41,782 bases of DNA from Pseudomonas koreensis. Its GTDB lineage: Bacteria > Pseudomonadota > Gammaproteobacteria > Pseudomonadales > Pseudomonadaceae. Each line of letters begins with the position of its first letter. Positions within the stretch are counted from its first letter, which is position 1. The notes beneath the pieces are model-generated. The model made no database searches and was not told the DNA's origin. It saw only the letters and a list, made by a program, of their open reading frames with translations. A program made the translations under genes and the position numbers. Below, piece by piece: positions 10,101 to 17,327 of the stretch. Location: NCBI RefSeq assembly GCF_025447595.1, contig NZ_JAOEJU010000036.1:1-41782 (forward strand). The letters are read 5' to 3'.

Positions 10101-10665
10101 GCGTAAACGTTATCTGGATGCCCAGGACGCCGATCTGGTCGAAGCCCTGGAGACCCTGGAAAACGTCATCCGCAAGATCGACAAGGAAACCCGTAACCGT
10201 TTCAAAGATACCTTTGATCAGATCAATGGCGGTTTACAGGCGCTTTTCCCGAAAGTTTTCGGTGGTGGACGCGCGTATTTGGAACTGACGGGCGAAGATC
10301 TACTCGATACAGGGGTGACGATCATGGCGCAGCCGCCCGGGAAGAAGAACAGCACCATCCATTTGCTCTCCGGCGGCGAAAAAGCCCTGACGGCACTGGC
10401 ACTGGTTTTTGCGATCTTCAAATTGAATCCGGCGCCGTTCTGCATGCTCGATGAAGTTGACGCACCACTGGATGACGCTAACGTTGGACGCTACGCACGA
10501 TTGGTCAAAGAGATGTCGCAGACCGTGCAGTTCATCTATATCACCCACAACAAGATCGCCATGGAAATGGCTGACCAGTTGATGGGCGTGACGATGCACG
10601 AGCCGGGTTGTTCGCGACTGGTAGCCGTGGATGTCGAGGAGGCGATGGCGATGGTGGATGCCTGA
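7177..10665 (+). CDS. smc: Chromosome segregation ATPase SMC
   Basis: SMC dimers organise and help segregate the chromosome by ATP-driven DNA loop formation. The 1162-residue protein has the full architecture: Walker A GPNGCGKS (31-38), a long coiled coil rich in Glu, Gln, Arg and Leu (~170-500), a hinge (~510-640), a second coiled coil (~660-1000), the ABC signature LLSGGE (1063-1068), and Walker B CMLDEVDAPLDD with Asp1092 and Glu1093. The start is TTG at 7177, supported because RLKCIKLAGFKSF is the family N-terminus and the preceding codons belong to the regulator gene. No good ribosome site is visible, so translation is probably coupled to the upstream stop. The scpA/scpB partners are not in this window. 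Confidence 0.96.
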   Translation: MRLKCIKLAGFKSFVDPTTVNFPSNMAAVVGPNGCGKSNIIDAVRWVMGESSAKNLRGESMTDVIFNGSTSRKPVSQASIELVFDNSDGTLLGEWAAYAEISIRRKVTRDSQTTYYLNGAKCRRRDITDIFLGTGLGPRSYSIIEQGMISKLIESKPEDLRNFIEEAAGISKYKERRRETENRIRRTHENLARLTDLREELERQLERLHRQAEAAKKYQEYKAEERQLKAQLSALRWQDLNDQVGQRESIIGNQEISFEALVAEQRNADAAIERLRDGHHDLSERFNLVQGRFYSVGGDIARVEQSIQHGQQRLRQLQDDLKEAERARLETESHLGHDRTLLLTLGEELDQLTPEQEITNAAAEEAAAALEDSETVMHGWQEQWDAFNLTAAEPRRQAEVQQSRIQQLETSMERLADRQKRLGEERALLSADPEDAAIMELSEQLAESEATLEDLQTSEEAQVEKLEQLRQELQQALTAQQQAQGDLQRLNGRLASLEALQQAALDPGTGTAEWLKEHNLAERPRLAEGLKVEAGWELAVETVLGADLQAVLVDDFDGFDLSGFAQGDLRLLSPGNDGVRVAGSLLDKVEAQVDLSPWLAQVKPVDSLEQALALRGQLAAGQSLISRDGYWVGRHFLRVRRASEAESGMLARGQEIESLHAEREEREATVEAMETRLQTLRAQQRQQENGREHLRRLLQDEARQQGELKAQLSAGKAKAEQLNLRRTRLDEELVELAEQRELEHENIGEARIQLQDALDAMALDTEQRELLLAQRDSLRERLDRVRQEARQHKDHAHQLAVRLGSLRAQHDSTRQALERLEMQAERLTEKREQLSLNLEEGEAPLEELRLKLEELLDKRMSVDDELKTAQIALEDADRELREAEKRRTQAEQQSQLIRGQLEQQRMEWQALTVRRKALQDQLLEDGYDLHGVLNTLTAEASEKAAEEELERIAARIQRLGAINLAAIDEYTQQSERKRYLDAQDADLVEALETLENVIRKIDKETRNRFKDTFDQINGGLQALFPKVFGGGRAYLELTGEDLLDTGVTIMAQPPGKKNSTIHLLSGGEKALTALALVFAIFKLNPAPFCMLDEVDAPLDDANVGRYARLVKEMSQTVQFIYITHNKIAMEMADQLMGVTMHEPGCSRLVAVDVEEAMAMVDA

Positions 10666-10923
10666 GCCGGCGCTGTCGGAAAAGGTATTTGTAGTCTGTA
10701 GGACATATTTACCGGCTTCGACTTGCTGGCCAATCGACATAATCGCGCAAGCCAATGAGACAGACGGTGTAAAGTTGTCTTTGGTCGTGCTAGTTTAATG
10801 TCAATTTTTCGTATACGTGGGCAAAACGCCTGTCAGAACATAGAGTTGGCGCCACGTTTTAAAGCGGTTTGCACAGTGTAAACCCCTTATTTTTCAGCAT
10901 TTTTTATAGAGGCACGGGATTAC
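10666..10923. other. Intergenic region smc-zipA
   Basis: A stretch of 258 bases with no coding frame I can support. It is more AT-rich than the flanking genes. No strong terminator for smc and no consensus promoter stands out. It presumably holds the zipA promoter. Confidence 0.5.
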
Positions 10924-11790
10924 ATGGAAATCGGTCTGCGCGAGTGGCTGATCGTCATCGGCATCATTGTGATAGCCGGTATTCTTTTCGATGGCTGGCG
11001 CCGTATGCGCGGCGGCAAGGGAAAACTGAAATTCCGTCTTGACCGAAGTCTGTCCAACCTGCCGGACGAGGACACCAGCGCTGAGCTGTTGGGCCCGGCC
11101 CGCGTGCTGGATACCCATAAAGAGCCGCAACTGGACGAACACGATCTGCCATCGGTGAGCATGCCGGCCCGCGAAGCACGCGAGCCTCGCGAATCCGGTT
11201 CCAAGCGCGGCAAGCGTGGCAGCAACGGTCCGGCCCAGGGCGACCTGAACCTCGATCTTGATCTGGACGGCGGTCCGAGCTTCAGCAGCCGCGACGATGA
11301 TTTCGTCGAGCCTGTCGCCAAGTCGTCGCCGGCGGTTGCCGATAAAGATCAGCCGCAAGCCGAAGAGGTATTGGTGATCAGCGTGATCTGCCGCGACCCG
11401 GCCGGCTTCAAGGGCCCGGCACTGCTGCAGAATATTCTGGAAAGCGGTCTGCGTTTCGGCGAGATGGATATTTTCCACCGTCACGAAAGCATGGCCGGCA
11501 ACGGTGAAGTGCTGTTCTCCATGGCCAACGCGGTCAAGCCGGGCATCTTCGATCTGGACGACATCGACCATTTCAGCACCCCGGCGGTGAGCTTCTTCCT
11601 CGGCCTGCCAGGCCCGCGTCATCCGAAGCAGGCTTTCGACGTGATGGTGGCGGCAGCCCGCAAGCTGTCCCAGGAACTGAACGGCGAGTTGAAAGATGAC
11701 CAGCGCAGCGTCCTGACCGCGCAGACCATCGAGCACTACCGTCAGCGCATCGTCGAATTCGAACGCCGCGCCCTGACCCAGAAGCGTTGA
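10924..11790 (+). CDS. zipA: Cell division protein ZipA
   Basis: ZipA anchors FtsZ filaments to the inner membrane and helps recruit later divisome proteins. The 288 residues start with an N-terminal membrane anchor (LREWLIVIGIIVIAGILFDGW, ~5-25) followed by the basic stretch RRMRGGKGKLKFR. A long charged linker (~40-145, rich in Pro, Asp and Arg) follows. The C-terminal FtsZ-binding domain (~150-280) begins at EEVLVISVICRDPAGFKGPALLQ. The order short periplasmic tip, anchor, linker and globular domain is the ZipA pattern, and the position before ligA is usual in gammaproteobacteria. ATG at 10924, with AGAGG at 10909-10913, 10 bases before the start. Confidence 0.95.
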   Translation: MEIGLREWLIVIGIIVIAGILFDGWRRMRGGKGKLKFRLDRSLSNLPDEDTSAELLGPARVLDTHKEPQLDEHDLPSVSMPAREAREPRESGSKRGKRGSNGPAQGDLNLDLDLDGGPSFSSRDDDFVEPVAKSSPAVADKDQPQAEEVLVISVICRDPAGFKGPALLQNILESGLRFGEMDIFHRHESMAGNGEVLFSMANAVKPGIFDLDDIDHFSTPAVSFFLGLPGPRHPKQAFDVMVAAARKLSQELNGELKDDQRSVLTAQTIEHYRQRIVEFERRALTQKR

Positions 11791-11836
11791 TTGAAAAGGT
11801 TGCCTCGCAATAAAGGGGCAATCGGCAAAATAGATT

Positions 11837-11858
11837 GAGCAGCCTCGGCTGCTCTTTT
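11837..11858 (+). terminator. Terminator-like hairpin between zipA and ligA
   Basis: GAGCAGCC and GGCTGCTC form a perfect stem (11837-11854) with a very short loop, followed directly by TTTT. It looks like a rho-independent terminator of zipA. Its T run ends only 19 bases before the ligA start, so it must also lie in the leader of any transcript that continues into ligA. Confidence 0.7.
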
Positions 11859-11877
11859 GCTTTATGAGAGAACACCC

Positions 11878-14235
11878 ATGACTGCCGCCAAAGACCGCAT
11901 TCTAGAGCTGCGTGCTGAGCTCGATCAGCACAACTACCGTTATCACGTCCTCGATGAGCCGAGCATTCCGGATGCCGAGTACGACCGGTTGTTCCACGAG
12001 CTCAAGGCGCTGGAAGCGGCCAACCCGGAACTGATCACCAGCGACTCGCCGACCCAGCGCGTCGGCAGCGTGGCGCTGACCGCATTCACCCAGGTGCGTC
12101 ACGAAGTGCCGATGCTCAGCCTCGGTAACGCCTTTGAAGAAGCCGACATGCGTGAGTTCGACCGTCGGGTGACCGAAGGTCTGGACCTGCCGGCCGGTGA
12201 TCTGTTCGGCGGTGGCGCGGCGGTGGAATACAGCTGCGAACCGAAACTCGATGGCCTGGCGGTCAGCCTGCTGTATCAGGACGGCGTGCTGGTGCGCGGC
12301 GCCACGCGCGGCGACGGCACCACTGGCGAAGACATCAGCGTCAACGTGCGCACGGTACGCAACATTCCGTTGAAGCTGCACGGCACGGGCTGGCCGGCGA
12401 CCCTGGAAGTACGCGGCGAAGTGTTCATGTCCAAGGCTGGTTTCGAACGCCTGAACGCCTCGCAACTGGAAGTCGGTGGCAAGACCTTCGCCAACCCGCG
12501 CAACGCCGCCGCCGGCAGCTTGCGCCAGCTGGATTCGAAGATCACCGCCAACCGTCCGCTGGAATTCTGCTGCTACGGCATCGGCCAGGTCTCTCACGAT
12601 ATTTCCGACACCCACATCGGCAACCTCAAGCAACTGCAAGCCTGGGGCATGCCGATCAGCCACGAATTGAAACTGGCCAAGGGTATCGGCGAATGCCTGG
12701 ATTACTACCGCGATATCGGCGAACGCCGTAACTCGCTGGCCTATGAAATCGACGGTGTGGTGTTCAAGGTCAACAGCGTTGCCGACCAGCGCGAACTGGG
12801 CTTCCGCGCCCGGGAACCGCGCTGGGCCATCGCTCACAAATTCCCGGCGATGGAAGAGCTTACCGAACTGCTCGATGTGGAATTCCAGGTCGGCCGTACT
12901 GGTGCCGTCACCCCTGTGGCGCGGTTGAAACCGGTCAAGGTTGCCGGTGTCACCGTGGCCAACGCCACGCTGCACAACATGGACGAAGTCGCCCGGCTGG
13001 GTCTGATGATCGGCGATACGGTGATCATTCGCCGCGCTGGCGATGTGATCCCGCAAGTGGTGCAAGTGGTCATGGAGCGCCGCCCTGAAGACGCGCGGCC
13101 GGTGCAGATTCCCGAGAACTGCCCGGTTTGTGGCTCCCACGTCGAACGCACGCAACTGGTCAAGCGCAGCAAGGGCAAGGAAACCATCAGTGAAGGCGCG
13201 GTGTATCGCTGCGTCGGTCGACTGGCCTGCGGTGCGCAGCTCAAGCAGGCGATCATTCACTTTGTCTCGCGCCGCGCGATGGACATCGAAGGCCTCGGCG
13301 ACAAGAGTGTCGAGCAGTTGGTCGATGAGGGTCTGGTCAGCTCGCCGGCCGATCTTTACGCGTTGAAGTTCGACGACATCGTCGACCTCGAAGGCTTTGC
13401 CGAGGTGTCGAGCAACAAGTTGCTGGCCGCCATCGAGGACAGCAAGAAGCCAGGTCTGGCACGCTTCATCTATGCGCTGGGCATCCCGGATGTCGGCGAG
13501 GAGACGGCCAAGGTGCTGGCCCGCTCGCTGGGGTCGCTGGAGCGTGTTCAGCAAGCCTTGCCGCAAGTGCTGACGTACTTGCCGGACATCGGCCTGGAAG
13601 TGGCGCACGAGATTCACAGCTTCTTTCAAGATGCGCACAACCAGCAGGTGATCATCGAGCTGCTGGGCCACGGCTTGCAGATTCAGGATCAGGGCGAGCT
13701 GGGCGCCGAGTTTGCCGCCAGCACCACGCTGGGCGGCTTCCTCGACAAGCTGCACATTCCTTCGGTCGGGCCGGGCGGGGCGCAGAAGCTGGCAGACAAG
13801 TTCGAATCGCTGGAAGGGGTGATGAACGCTGACTGGCTGGACATGCGCCAAGCATTGCCGGAGAAGCAGGCCAACTCGGTTCGCGAGTTTTTTGCCTTGC
13901 CCGAGCATCGTCAACTGGCTGAAGACGCCGAGAAGCAACTGCGCGATTTCGGCATGCACTGGCAAAGCGAAAAGAAAGTCGTCGAAGGCCTGCCGTTGGC
14001 CGGCGAAACCTGGGTGCTGACCGGCAAGGTCGAGCTGATGAGCCGCGACGTCGCCAAGGAACACCTGGAAAGCCTCGGCGCCAAGGTTGCCGGCTCCGTG
14101 TCGGCCAAGACCCATTGCGTGGTCGCCGGGCCGGGCGCCGGGTCGAAACTGACCAAGGCCAACGAACTGGGCGTGAAGGTGATGGACGAAGAGGCGTTTA
14201 TCGCGTTCCTCAACGGACACGGTATCAGCGCTTAA
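11878..14235 (+). CDS. ligA: NAD-dependent DNA ligase
   Basis: Seals nicks in duplex DNA during replication and repair, using NAD+ as adenyl donor. The 785-residue protein has domain Ia (HNYRYHVLDEPSIPDAEYD), the adenylation domain with nucleophile Lys123 in CEPKLDGLA, an OB fold, a zinc finger that starts at CPVCGSHVER and ends at RCVGRLACGAQ, helix-hairpin-helix repeats, and a C-terminal BRCT domain (LAGETWVLTGKVELMSR). The zinc finger carries a longer insert between its cysteine pairs than the E. coli enzyme. The ATG at 11878 follows GAGAG. The frame is open upstream to 11857, but that would begin inside the terminator T run. Confidence 0.97.
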   Translation: MTAAKDRILELRAELDQHNYRYHVLDEPSIPDAEYDRLFHELKALEAANPELITSDSPTQRVGSVALTAFTQVRHEVPMLSLGNAFEEADMREFDRRVTEGLDLPAGDLFGGGAAVEYSCEPKLDGLAVSLLYQDGVLVRGATRGDGTTGEDISVNVRTVRNIPLKLHGTGWPATLEVRGEVFMSKAGFERLNASQLEVGGKTFANPRNAAAGSLRQLDSKITANRPLEFCCYGIGQVSHDISDTHIGNLKQLQAWGMPISHELKLAKGIGECLDYYRDIGERRNSLAYEIDGVVFKVNSVADQRELGFRAREPRWAIAHKFPAMEELTELLDVEFQVGRTGAVTPVARLKPVKVAGVTVANATLHNMDEVARLGLMIGDTVIIRRAGDVIPQVVQVVMERRPEDARPVQIPENCPVCGSHVERTQLVKRSKGKETISEGAVYRCVGRLACGAQLKQAIIHFVSRRAMDIEGLGDKSVEQLVDEGLVSSPADLYALKFDDIVDLEGFAEVSSNKLLAAIEDSKKPGLARFIYALGIPDVGEETAKVLARSLGSLERVQQALPQVLTYLPDIGLEVAHEIHSFFQDAHNQQVIIELLGHGLQIQDQGELGAEFAASTTLGGFLDKLHIPSVGPGGAQKLADKFESLEGVMNADWLDMRQALPEKQANSVREFFALPEHRQLAEDAEKQLRDFGMHWQSEKKVVEGLPLAGETWVLTGKVELMSRDVAKEHLESLGAKVAGSVSAKTHCVVAGPGAGSKLTKANELGVKVMDEEAFIAFLNGHGISA

Positions 14236-14240
14236 CCGAT

Positions 14241-14271
14241 GATCGTTCCCACGCAGAGCGTGGGAACGATC
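14241..14271. repeat. Palindromic repeat / terminator after ligA
   Basis: GATCGTTCCCACGC (14241-14254) and GCGTGGGAACGATC (14258-14271) form a perfect 14-bp stem with a 3-base loop, 5 bases past the ligA stop and followed by only three T. From memory, this CGTTCCCACGC..GCGTGGGAACG type is a common dispersed palindrome in P. fluorescens genomes, distinct from the REP family seen elsewhere here. It may also serve as a transcription end. Confidence 0.75.
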
Positions 14272-14319
14272 TTTGGGCGGGAATGATCTAGTCTTGGCAA
14301 GCCCAAGGGAGAGATCGCC

Positions 14320-15486
14320 ATGTACCGCTTTTTCGAGCAGCTCAGTTCCCGCATCGTCGCGCCGTTCATGGGCGAATCCTCGCGCAACAGCAAGGTCTGG
14401 CCATGCCGCTGCGGCCAGTCGCTGTTCTTTCGCAATAGTCAGTGCCTGGCCTGCAACGCGGCGCTGGGTTATCAACCGGAGCACAGTCGCCTGACCTCGC
14501 TGCAACCGGGGCCGCAAGAGGGCACCTGGACGCTGGACGTCGATCCCGAGGCCGGGCTGTTCCGCCGTTGTGCCAATCTTGACACTCCAGCGGCCTGCAA
14601 CTGGCTGCTGCCCGCCAACGATCACGACACCCTGTGCGCGGCCTGCGATCTGAATCGCACCATCCCCGACCTGTCCGTCCCGGAAAACCCCGAACGCTGG
14701 CGCAAGGTGGAAATCGCCAAGCGGCGACTCGTGGCACAACTGATCAGCCTCGGCCTGCCGGTCGTCCCGAAAACCGTTGATGAAGACACCGGCCTGGCCT
14801 TCGATTTCATCGGCGTCGATCTGGAAGGCAACGCCCCGATGACCGGCCACGCCAACGGCCTGATCACCCTCGACATTGAAGAAGCGGACGACGCCCACCG
14901 CGAGCGGGTCCGGGCGCAGATGCACGAGCCTTATCGCACGCTGCTCGGGCATTTTCGCCATGAGGTCGGGCACTACTACTGGGATCGCCTGATCGACAAC
15001 GGCCCGTGGCTCGGTTCATTTCGCAATCTGTTCGGCGATGAGCGCGCCAGTTATGCCGAGGCGCTGGAGCGGCATTATCAACAGGGCGCGCCGGCCGACT
15101 GGTCGCAGCACTACGTCAGCGCCTACGCCACCATGCACCCGTGGGAAGACTGGGCGGAAACCTGGGCCCATTACCTGCACATGATGGACGCGGTGGACAC
15201 AGCGCTGGGTTTCGGCATGAGTGCCCGGGAGATGGACCTGGATTACCAGCCGTTCCCGTCGAGCACGCTGTACGACCCCGAGCATCCCGGCGGCGCGGCA
15301 TTCCTGTCGTTCGTCAACGCGTGGATCGAACTGGCCGGCATGCTCAACGAACTGTCGCGCAGCATGGGCCAGCCGGATTTCTATCCCTTTGTGCTGCCGC
15401 CAGCGGCGATCGCCAAGCTGCACTTCATTCATCTGGTGATCCAGCAGGAGGGTGGCCGGGCGGACGAGGTGCTTCAGGCGCAATAG
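14320..15486 (+). CDS. Zinc-ribbon putative metallopeptidase
   Basis: A 388-residue protein of unknown physiological role. The N-terminal part (to ~110) has four Cys pairs suited to zinc binding: Cys29/Cys31 with Cys42/Cys45, and Cys84/Cys93 with Cys106/Cys109. The C-terminal part contains HEVGHYYW (214-221), an HExxH zinc-protease motif, followed about 30 residues later by a Glu-rich segment (GDERASYAEALERH) and WEDWAETWAHYLHMMD. This matches the putative zinc-binding metallopeptidase family preceded by a zinc ribbon. No signal peptide or membrane segment is visible, so it is probably cytoplasmic. The ATG at 14320 follows AAGGGAGA. It stands alone, with a palindrome before it and the ffs promoter after it. 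Substrate unknown. Confidence 0.8.
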   Translation: MYRFFEQLSSRIVAPFMGESSRNSKVWPCRCGQSLFFRNSQCLACNAALGYQPEHSRLTSLQPGPQEGTWTLDVDPEAGLFRRCANLDTPAACNWLLPANDHDTLCAACDLNRTIPDLSVPENPERWRKVEIAKRRLVAQLISLGLPVVPKTVDEDTGLAFDFIGVDLEGNAPMTGHANGLITLDIEEADDAHRERVRAQMHEPYRTLLGHFRHEVGHYYWDRLIDNGPWLGSFRNLFGDERASYAEALERHYQQGAPADWSQHYVSAYATMHPWEDWAETWAHYLHMMDAVDTALGFGMSAREMDLDYQPFPSSTLYDPEHPGGAAFLSFVNAWIELAGMLNELSRSMGQPDFYPFVLPPAAIAKLHFIHLVIQQEGGRADEVLQAQ

Positions 15487-15529
15487 CAAGTGCTTGAAGC
15501 CCTTCATGTTTTTTATCTGCAACCAGCGG

Positions 15530-15557
15530 TTGTAACTTCGTCTCAGATAGGTACAAT
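15530..15557 (+). promoter_or_regulatory. Promoter of ffs
   Basis: TTGTAA (15530-15535) and TACAAT (15552-15557) are separated by 16 bases. Transcription should start near 15564, leaving a leader of about 26 bases before the mature 4.5S RNA end. That matches the known pattern in which RNase P removes a short 5' leader from precursor 4.5S RNA. Confidence 0.7.
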
Positions 15558-15589
15558 GGCGCGGCTCGCCGACAGGCAAGCGTCGTTAT

Positions 15590-15702
15590 GGTGACCCTAT
15601 CGGTCCCCCCGCAACGATTACCCGTGAACCTGGTCAGAGCCGGAAGGCAGCAGCCACAGCGGGAACATTGTGTGCCGGGGTGTGGCTGGTAGGGTTGCCA
15701 CC
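15590..15702 (+). ncRNA. ffs: 4.5S RNA (signal recognition particle RNA)
   Basis: Partner of Ffh in delivering membrane proteins to the translocon. The conserved core GGTCAGAGCCGGAAGGCAGC, continuing into AGCC, is the SRP domain IV tip. It is followed by TGTGCCGGGGTGTGGCTGG as in E. coli 4.5S RNA. The ends pair: GGTGACCCTA (15590-15599) with TAGGGTTGCC (15690-15699), with G-U pairs allowed. That defines a hairpin of roughly 110 nt, the normal size. The exact 3' end is uncertain by a few bases. Confidence 0.95.
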
Positions 15703-15826
15703 TTAACGCCGAAAAAATTCCAAAATTCGAATCTCTACACGACCCCGATCCAGTTCGGCGTTGTGTTTTCTGTTGTCTGGAAGATTATCGCCCGCTTCGT
15801 CATTTCTGTTTGCCAGGAGGCTTCAT

Positions 15827-16324
15827 ATGTCATTTCCCAAGCTCATTCTCTGCCTGATGGCATCCGCCATGCTTGCATCCTGCGCCACGCCGCTGACGCC
15901 TCAGGAGCTGAAGGCGCAGGAGGCTGAAACGGCGGCCGCCCGCGACTACTTTTCGCGCAAGGTCGAACTTACTGATGACGGCGGCGATTCATCCGGTTAC
16001 ACCACGCTGGAGCTGAAAAACACGGCCGAGGGTTACATCCTCGCGTACTACGGCAAGGACAAGGCAGCCCCGCTCTATACCGAACAGGTGACCGAGTGCG
16101 TCGGCAAGTCCGGCCCGTTTCCTTCGCTCGATTGCAAGCTATATAACGGTGTTCACCGCTGGGCGGGCTTTTCGTACACTGTGGCGGCTGAAGACACTGT
16201 CGTGAAAGACCCTCGACTGATCCCGATGCAAAGCCGGATCAACGTCAAAAAAGGCGACATCATCGTGATGACGCGGCACTCTCCGCAACACTGGCGGTTT
16301 GCAGGTCGTTTCGCCCAGGAGTAA
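15827..16324 (+). CDS. Putative lipoprotein, function unknown
   Basis: A 165-residue protein with a typical lipoprotein signal: MSFPKLILCLMASAM followed by the lipobox LASC, with Cys19 as the lipidated residue. The mature part opens with a short helical, Ala/Glu-rich segment (LTPQELKAQEAETAAARDYF). A likely beta-rich domain follows, with two cysteines (TECVGKSGPFPSLDC) that could form a disulfide. The residue after Cys19 is Ala, so export to the outer membrane is expected. The ATG at 15827 is chosen because CAGGAGG stands just before it; an upstream in-frame ATG at 15761 lacks such a site. I do not recognise the family. It lies alone between ffs and a terminator. Confidence 0.8.
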   Translation: MSFPKLILCLMASAMLASCATPLTPQELKAQEAETAAARDYFSRKVELTDDGGDSSGYTTLELKNTAEGYILAYYGKDKAAPLYTEQVTECVGKSGPFPSLDCKLYNGVHRWAGFSYTVAAEDTVVKDPRLIPMQSRINVKKGDIIVMTRHSPQHWRFAGRFAQE

Positions 16325-16392
16325 CGCGCAGTCCATCGCCGCATTGAGGTTGATGGCGACCATGAGGTCGGCGTGTGCGCTGGAATGCCAGG

Positions 16393-16421
16393 AGGGGCTC
16401 ATTCTTATGAAGCCCCTTTTT
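16393..16421 (+). terminator. Terminator after the lipoprotein gene
   Basis: AGGGGCT (16393-16399) pairs with AGCCCCT (16411-16417), extended inward by CAT/ATG, and is followed by a T run on the plus strand. It abuts the stop of the convergent gene at 16421, whose transcript it may also end. Confidence 0.8.
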
Positions 16422-17182
16422 CATGGCTTCCATTCGGGGGAAGGCTCTGAAGTGCCGGTATACAACCGGATAATGTCATCAATCTCCCCCGACATTTTCA
16501 TCCGCAGCAACGTCCTCAATATCCGCTGCACCGGGACATTCGGATCGTTGCGCACGTAGCAGCCGATCTTCTGTTCCTGCAACACCGCCACCGCTTGCAG
16601 TTGCTGCTGCGGCACCAGGCGCTGATTGAACCAGTCCAGTGTCCATTGATTGCTCACGGCGTACCGGTAGCGGCCAGCCAGCAGTTTGTCGAGCACCTGC
16701 TCCTGATTGCGTGCGTCTTCGCGCGATAGTCGGTCGGCGTCGAATATCGGTTGCAACGTGGGGTAGCTGTAGCCGAGCACGGTGCCGATCGACTGGCGGG
16801 GCAGGAGGGCTGGATCGGCGCTGGGCGGCTGGTCCTGGCGGCTGATCAGCAGATCACGCTGAAAGAACAGCGGAATGCTCCAGATGTAATCCCCTGACAG
16901 ATTCGGCAGCCAGGATTGTGCGGCATAGCAGCGCACGTCGACTTCGCCGTGTTCCATGGCGTTCTGTACTCGGGCGCGGGGCAGGACGTGAAATTGCGCC
17001 GGTACGCCGACCTGGGTCGCGAGGCTGAGCATCATGTCGTAGAGGATGCCCTGGGTCGGGCGGCCGCGTTCGATCTGCACCATCGGCATCGCCCAGCTGT
17101 CGGCGACGACGAAGCGCAGCGGCGGTTGCGACGCCATCGCGCTCAGGCTCAATCCCAGTAATGCCCCCATGGCCCACCGCAT
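16421..17182 (-). CDS. Periplasmic solute-binding protein (family 3-like)
   Basis: A 253-residue protein with a Sec-type signal (MRWAMGALLGLSLSAMAS, cleavage near Ser18-Gln19). The mature domain resembles amino-acid-type extracellular solute-binding proteins: LRFVVADSWAMPM at its start, TQGILYDMMLSLATQVG, the hinge region GTVLGYSYPTLQ, and RNDPNVPVQRILRTLLRMKMSGEIDDIIRLY at the C-terminus. No permease or ATPase gene is adjacent, so it may be an orphan receptor or a sensor-like protein rather than part of an encoded transporter. The ATG at 17182 follows CGGAG. It is divergent from dnaX, with 145 bases between. The ligand cannot be inferred. Confidence 0.8.
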   Translation of the reverse strand: MRWAMGALLGLSLSAMASQPPLRFVVADSWAMPMVQIERGRPTQGILYDMMLSLATQVGVPAQFHVLPRARVQNAMEHGEVDVRCYAAQSWLPNLSGDYIWSIPLFFQRDLLISRQDQPPSADPALLPRQSIGTVLGYSYPTLQPIFDADRLSREDARNQEQVLDKLLAGRYRYAVSNQWTLDWFNQRLVPQQQLQAVAVLQEQKIGCYVRNDPNVPVQRILRTLLRMKMSGEIDDIIRLYTGTSEPSPEWKP

Positions 17183-17327
17183 AAACGCTCCGGTAATTCC
17201 CGATCCCGAGCCGACAAAAGCCCTCGCTCATGCAGCTTAGCCAGAATAGACGAGCACACCGGATGCAATTTTGCCCTTGCTCCGCTAGCATTAGCCGCTT
17301 CTGCTTCCTTTGCCGCGACGGTTTTCG

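Noticed and set aside
11902..14973. A 1023-residue open frame opposite ligA and the metallopeptidase gene
   Set aside because: It spans two well-supported genes in antisense and shows His/Val/Gln-rich shadow composition.
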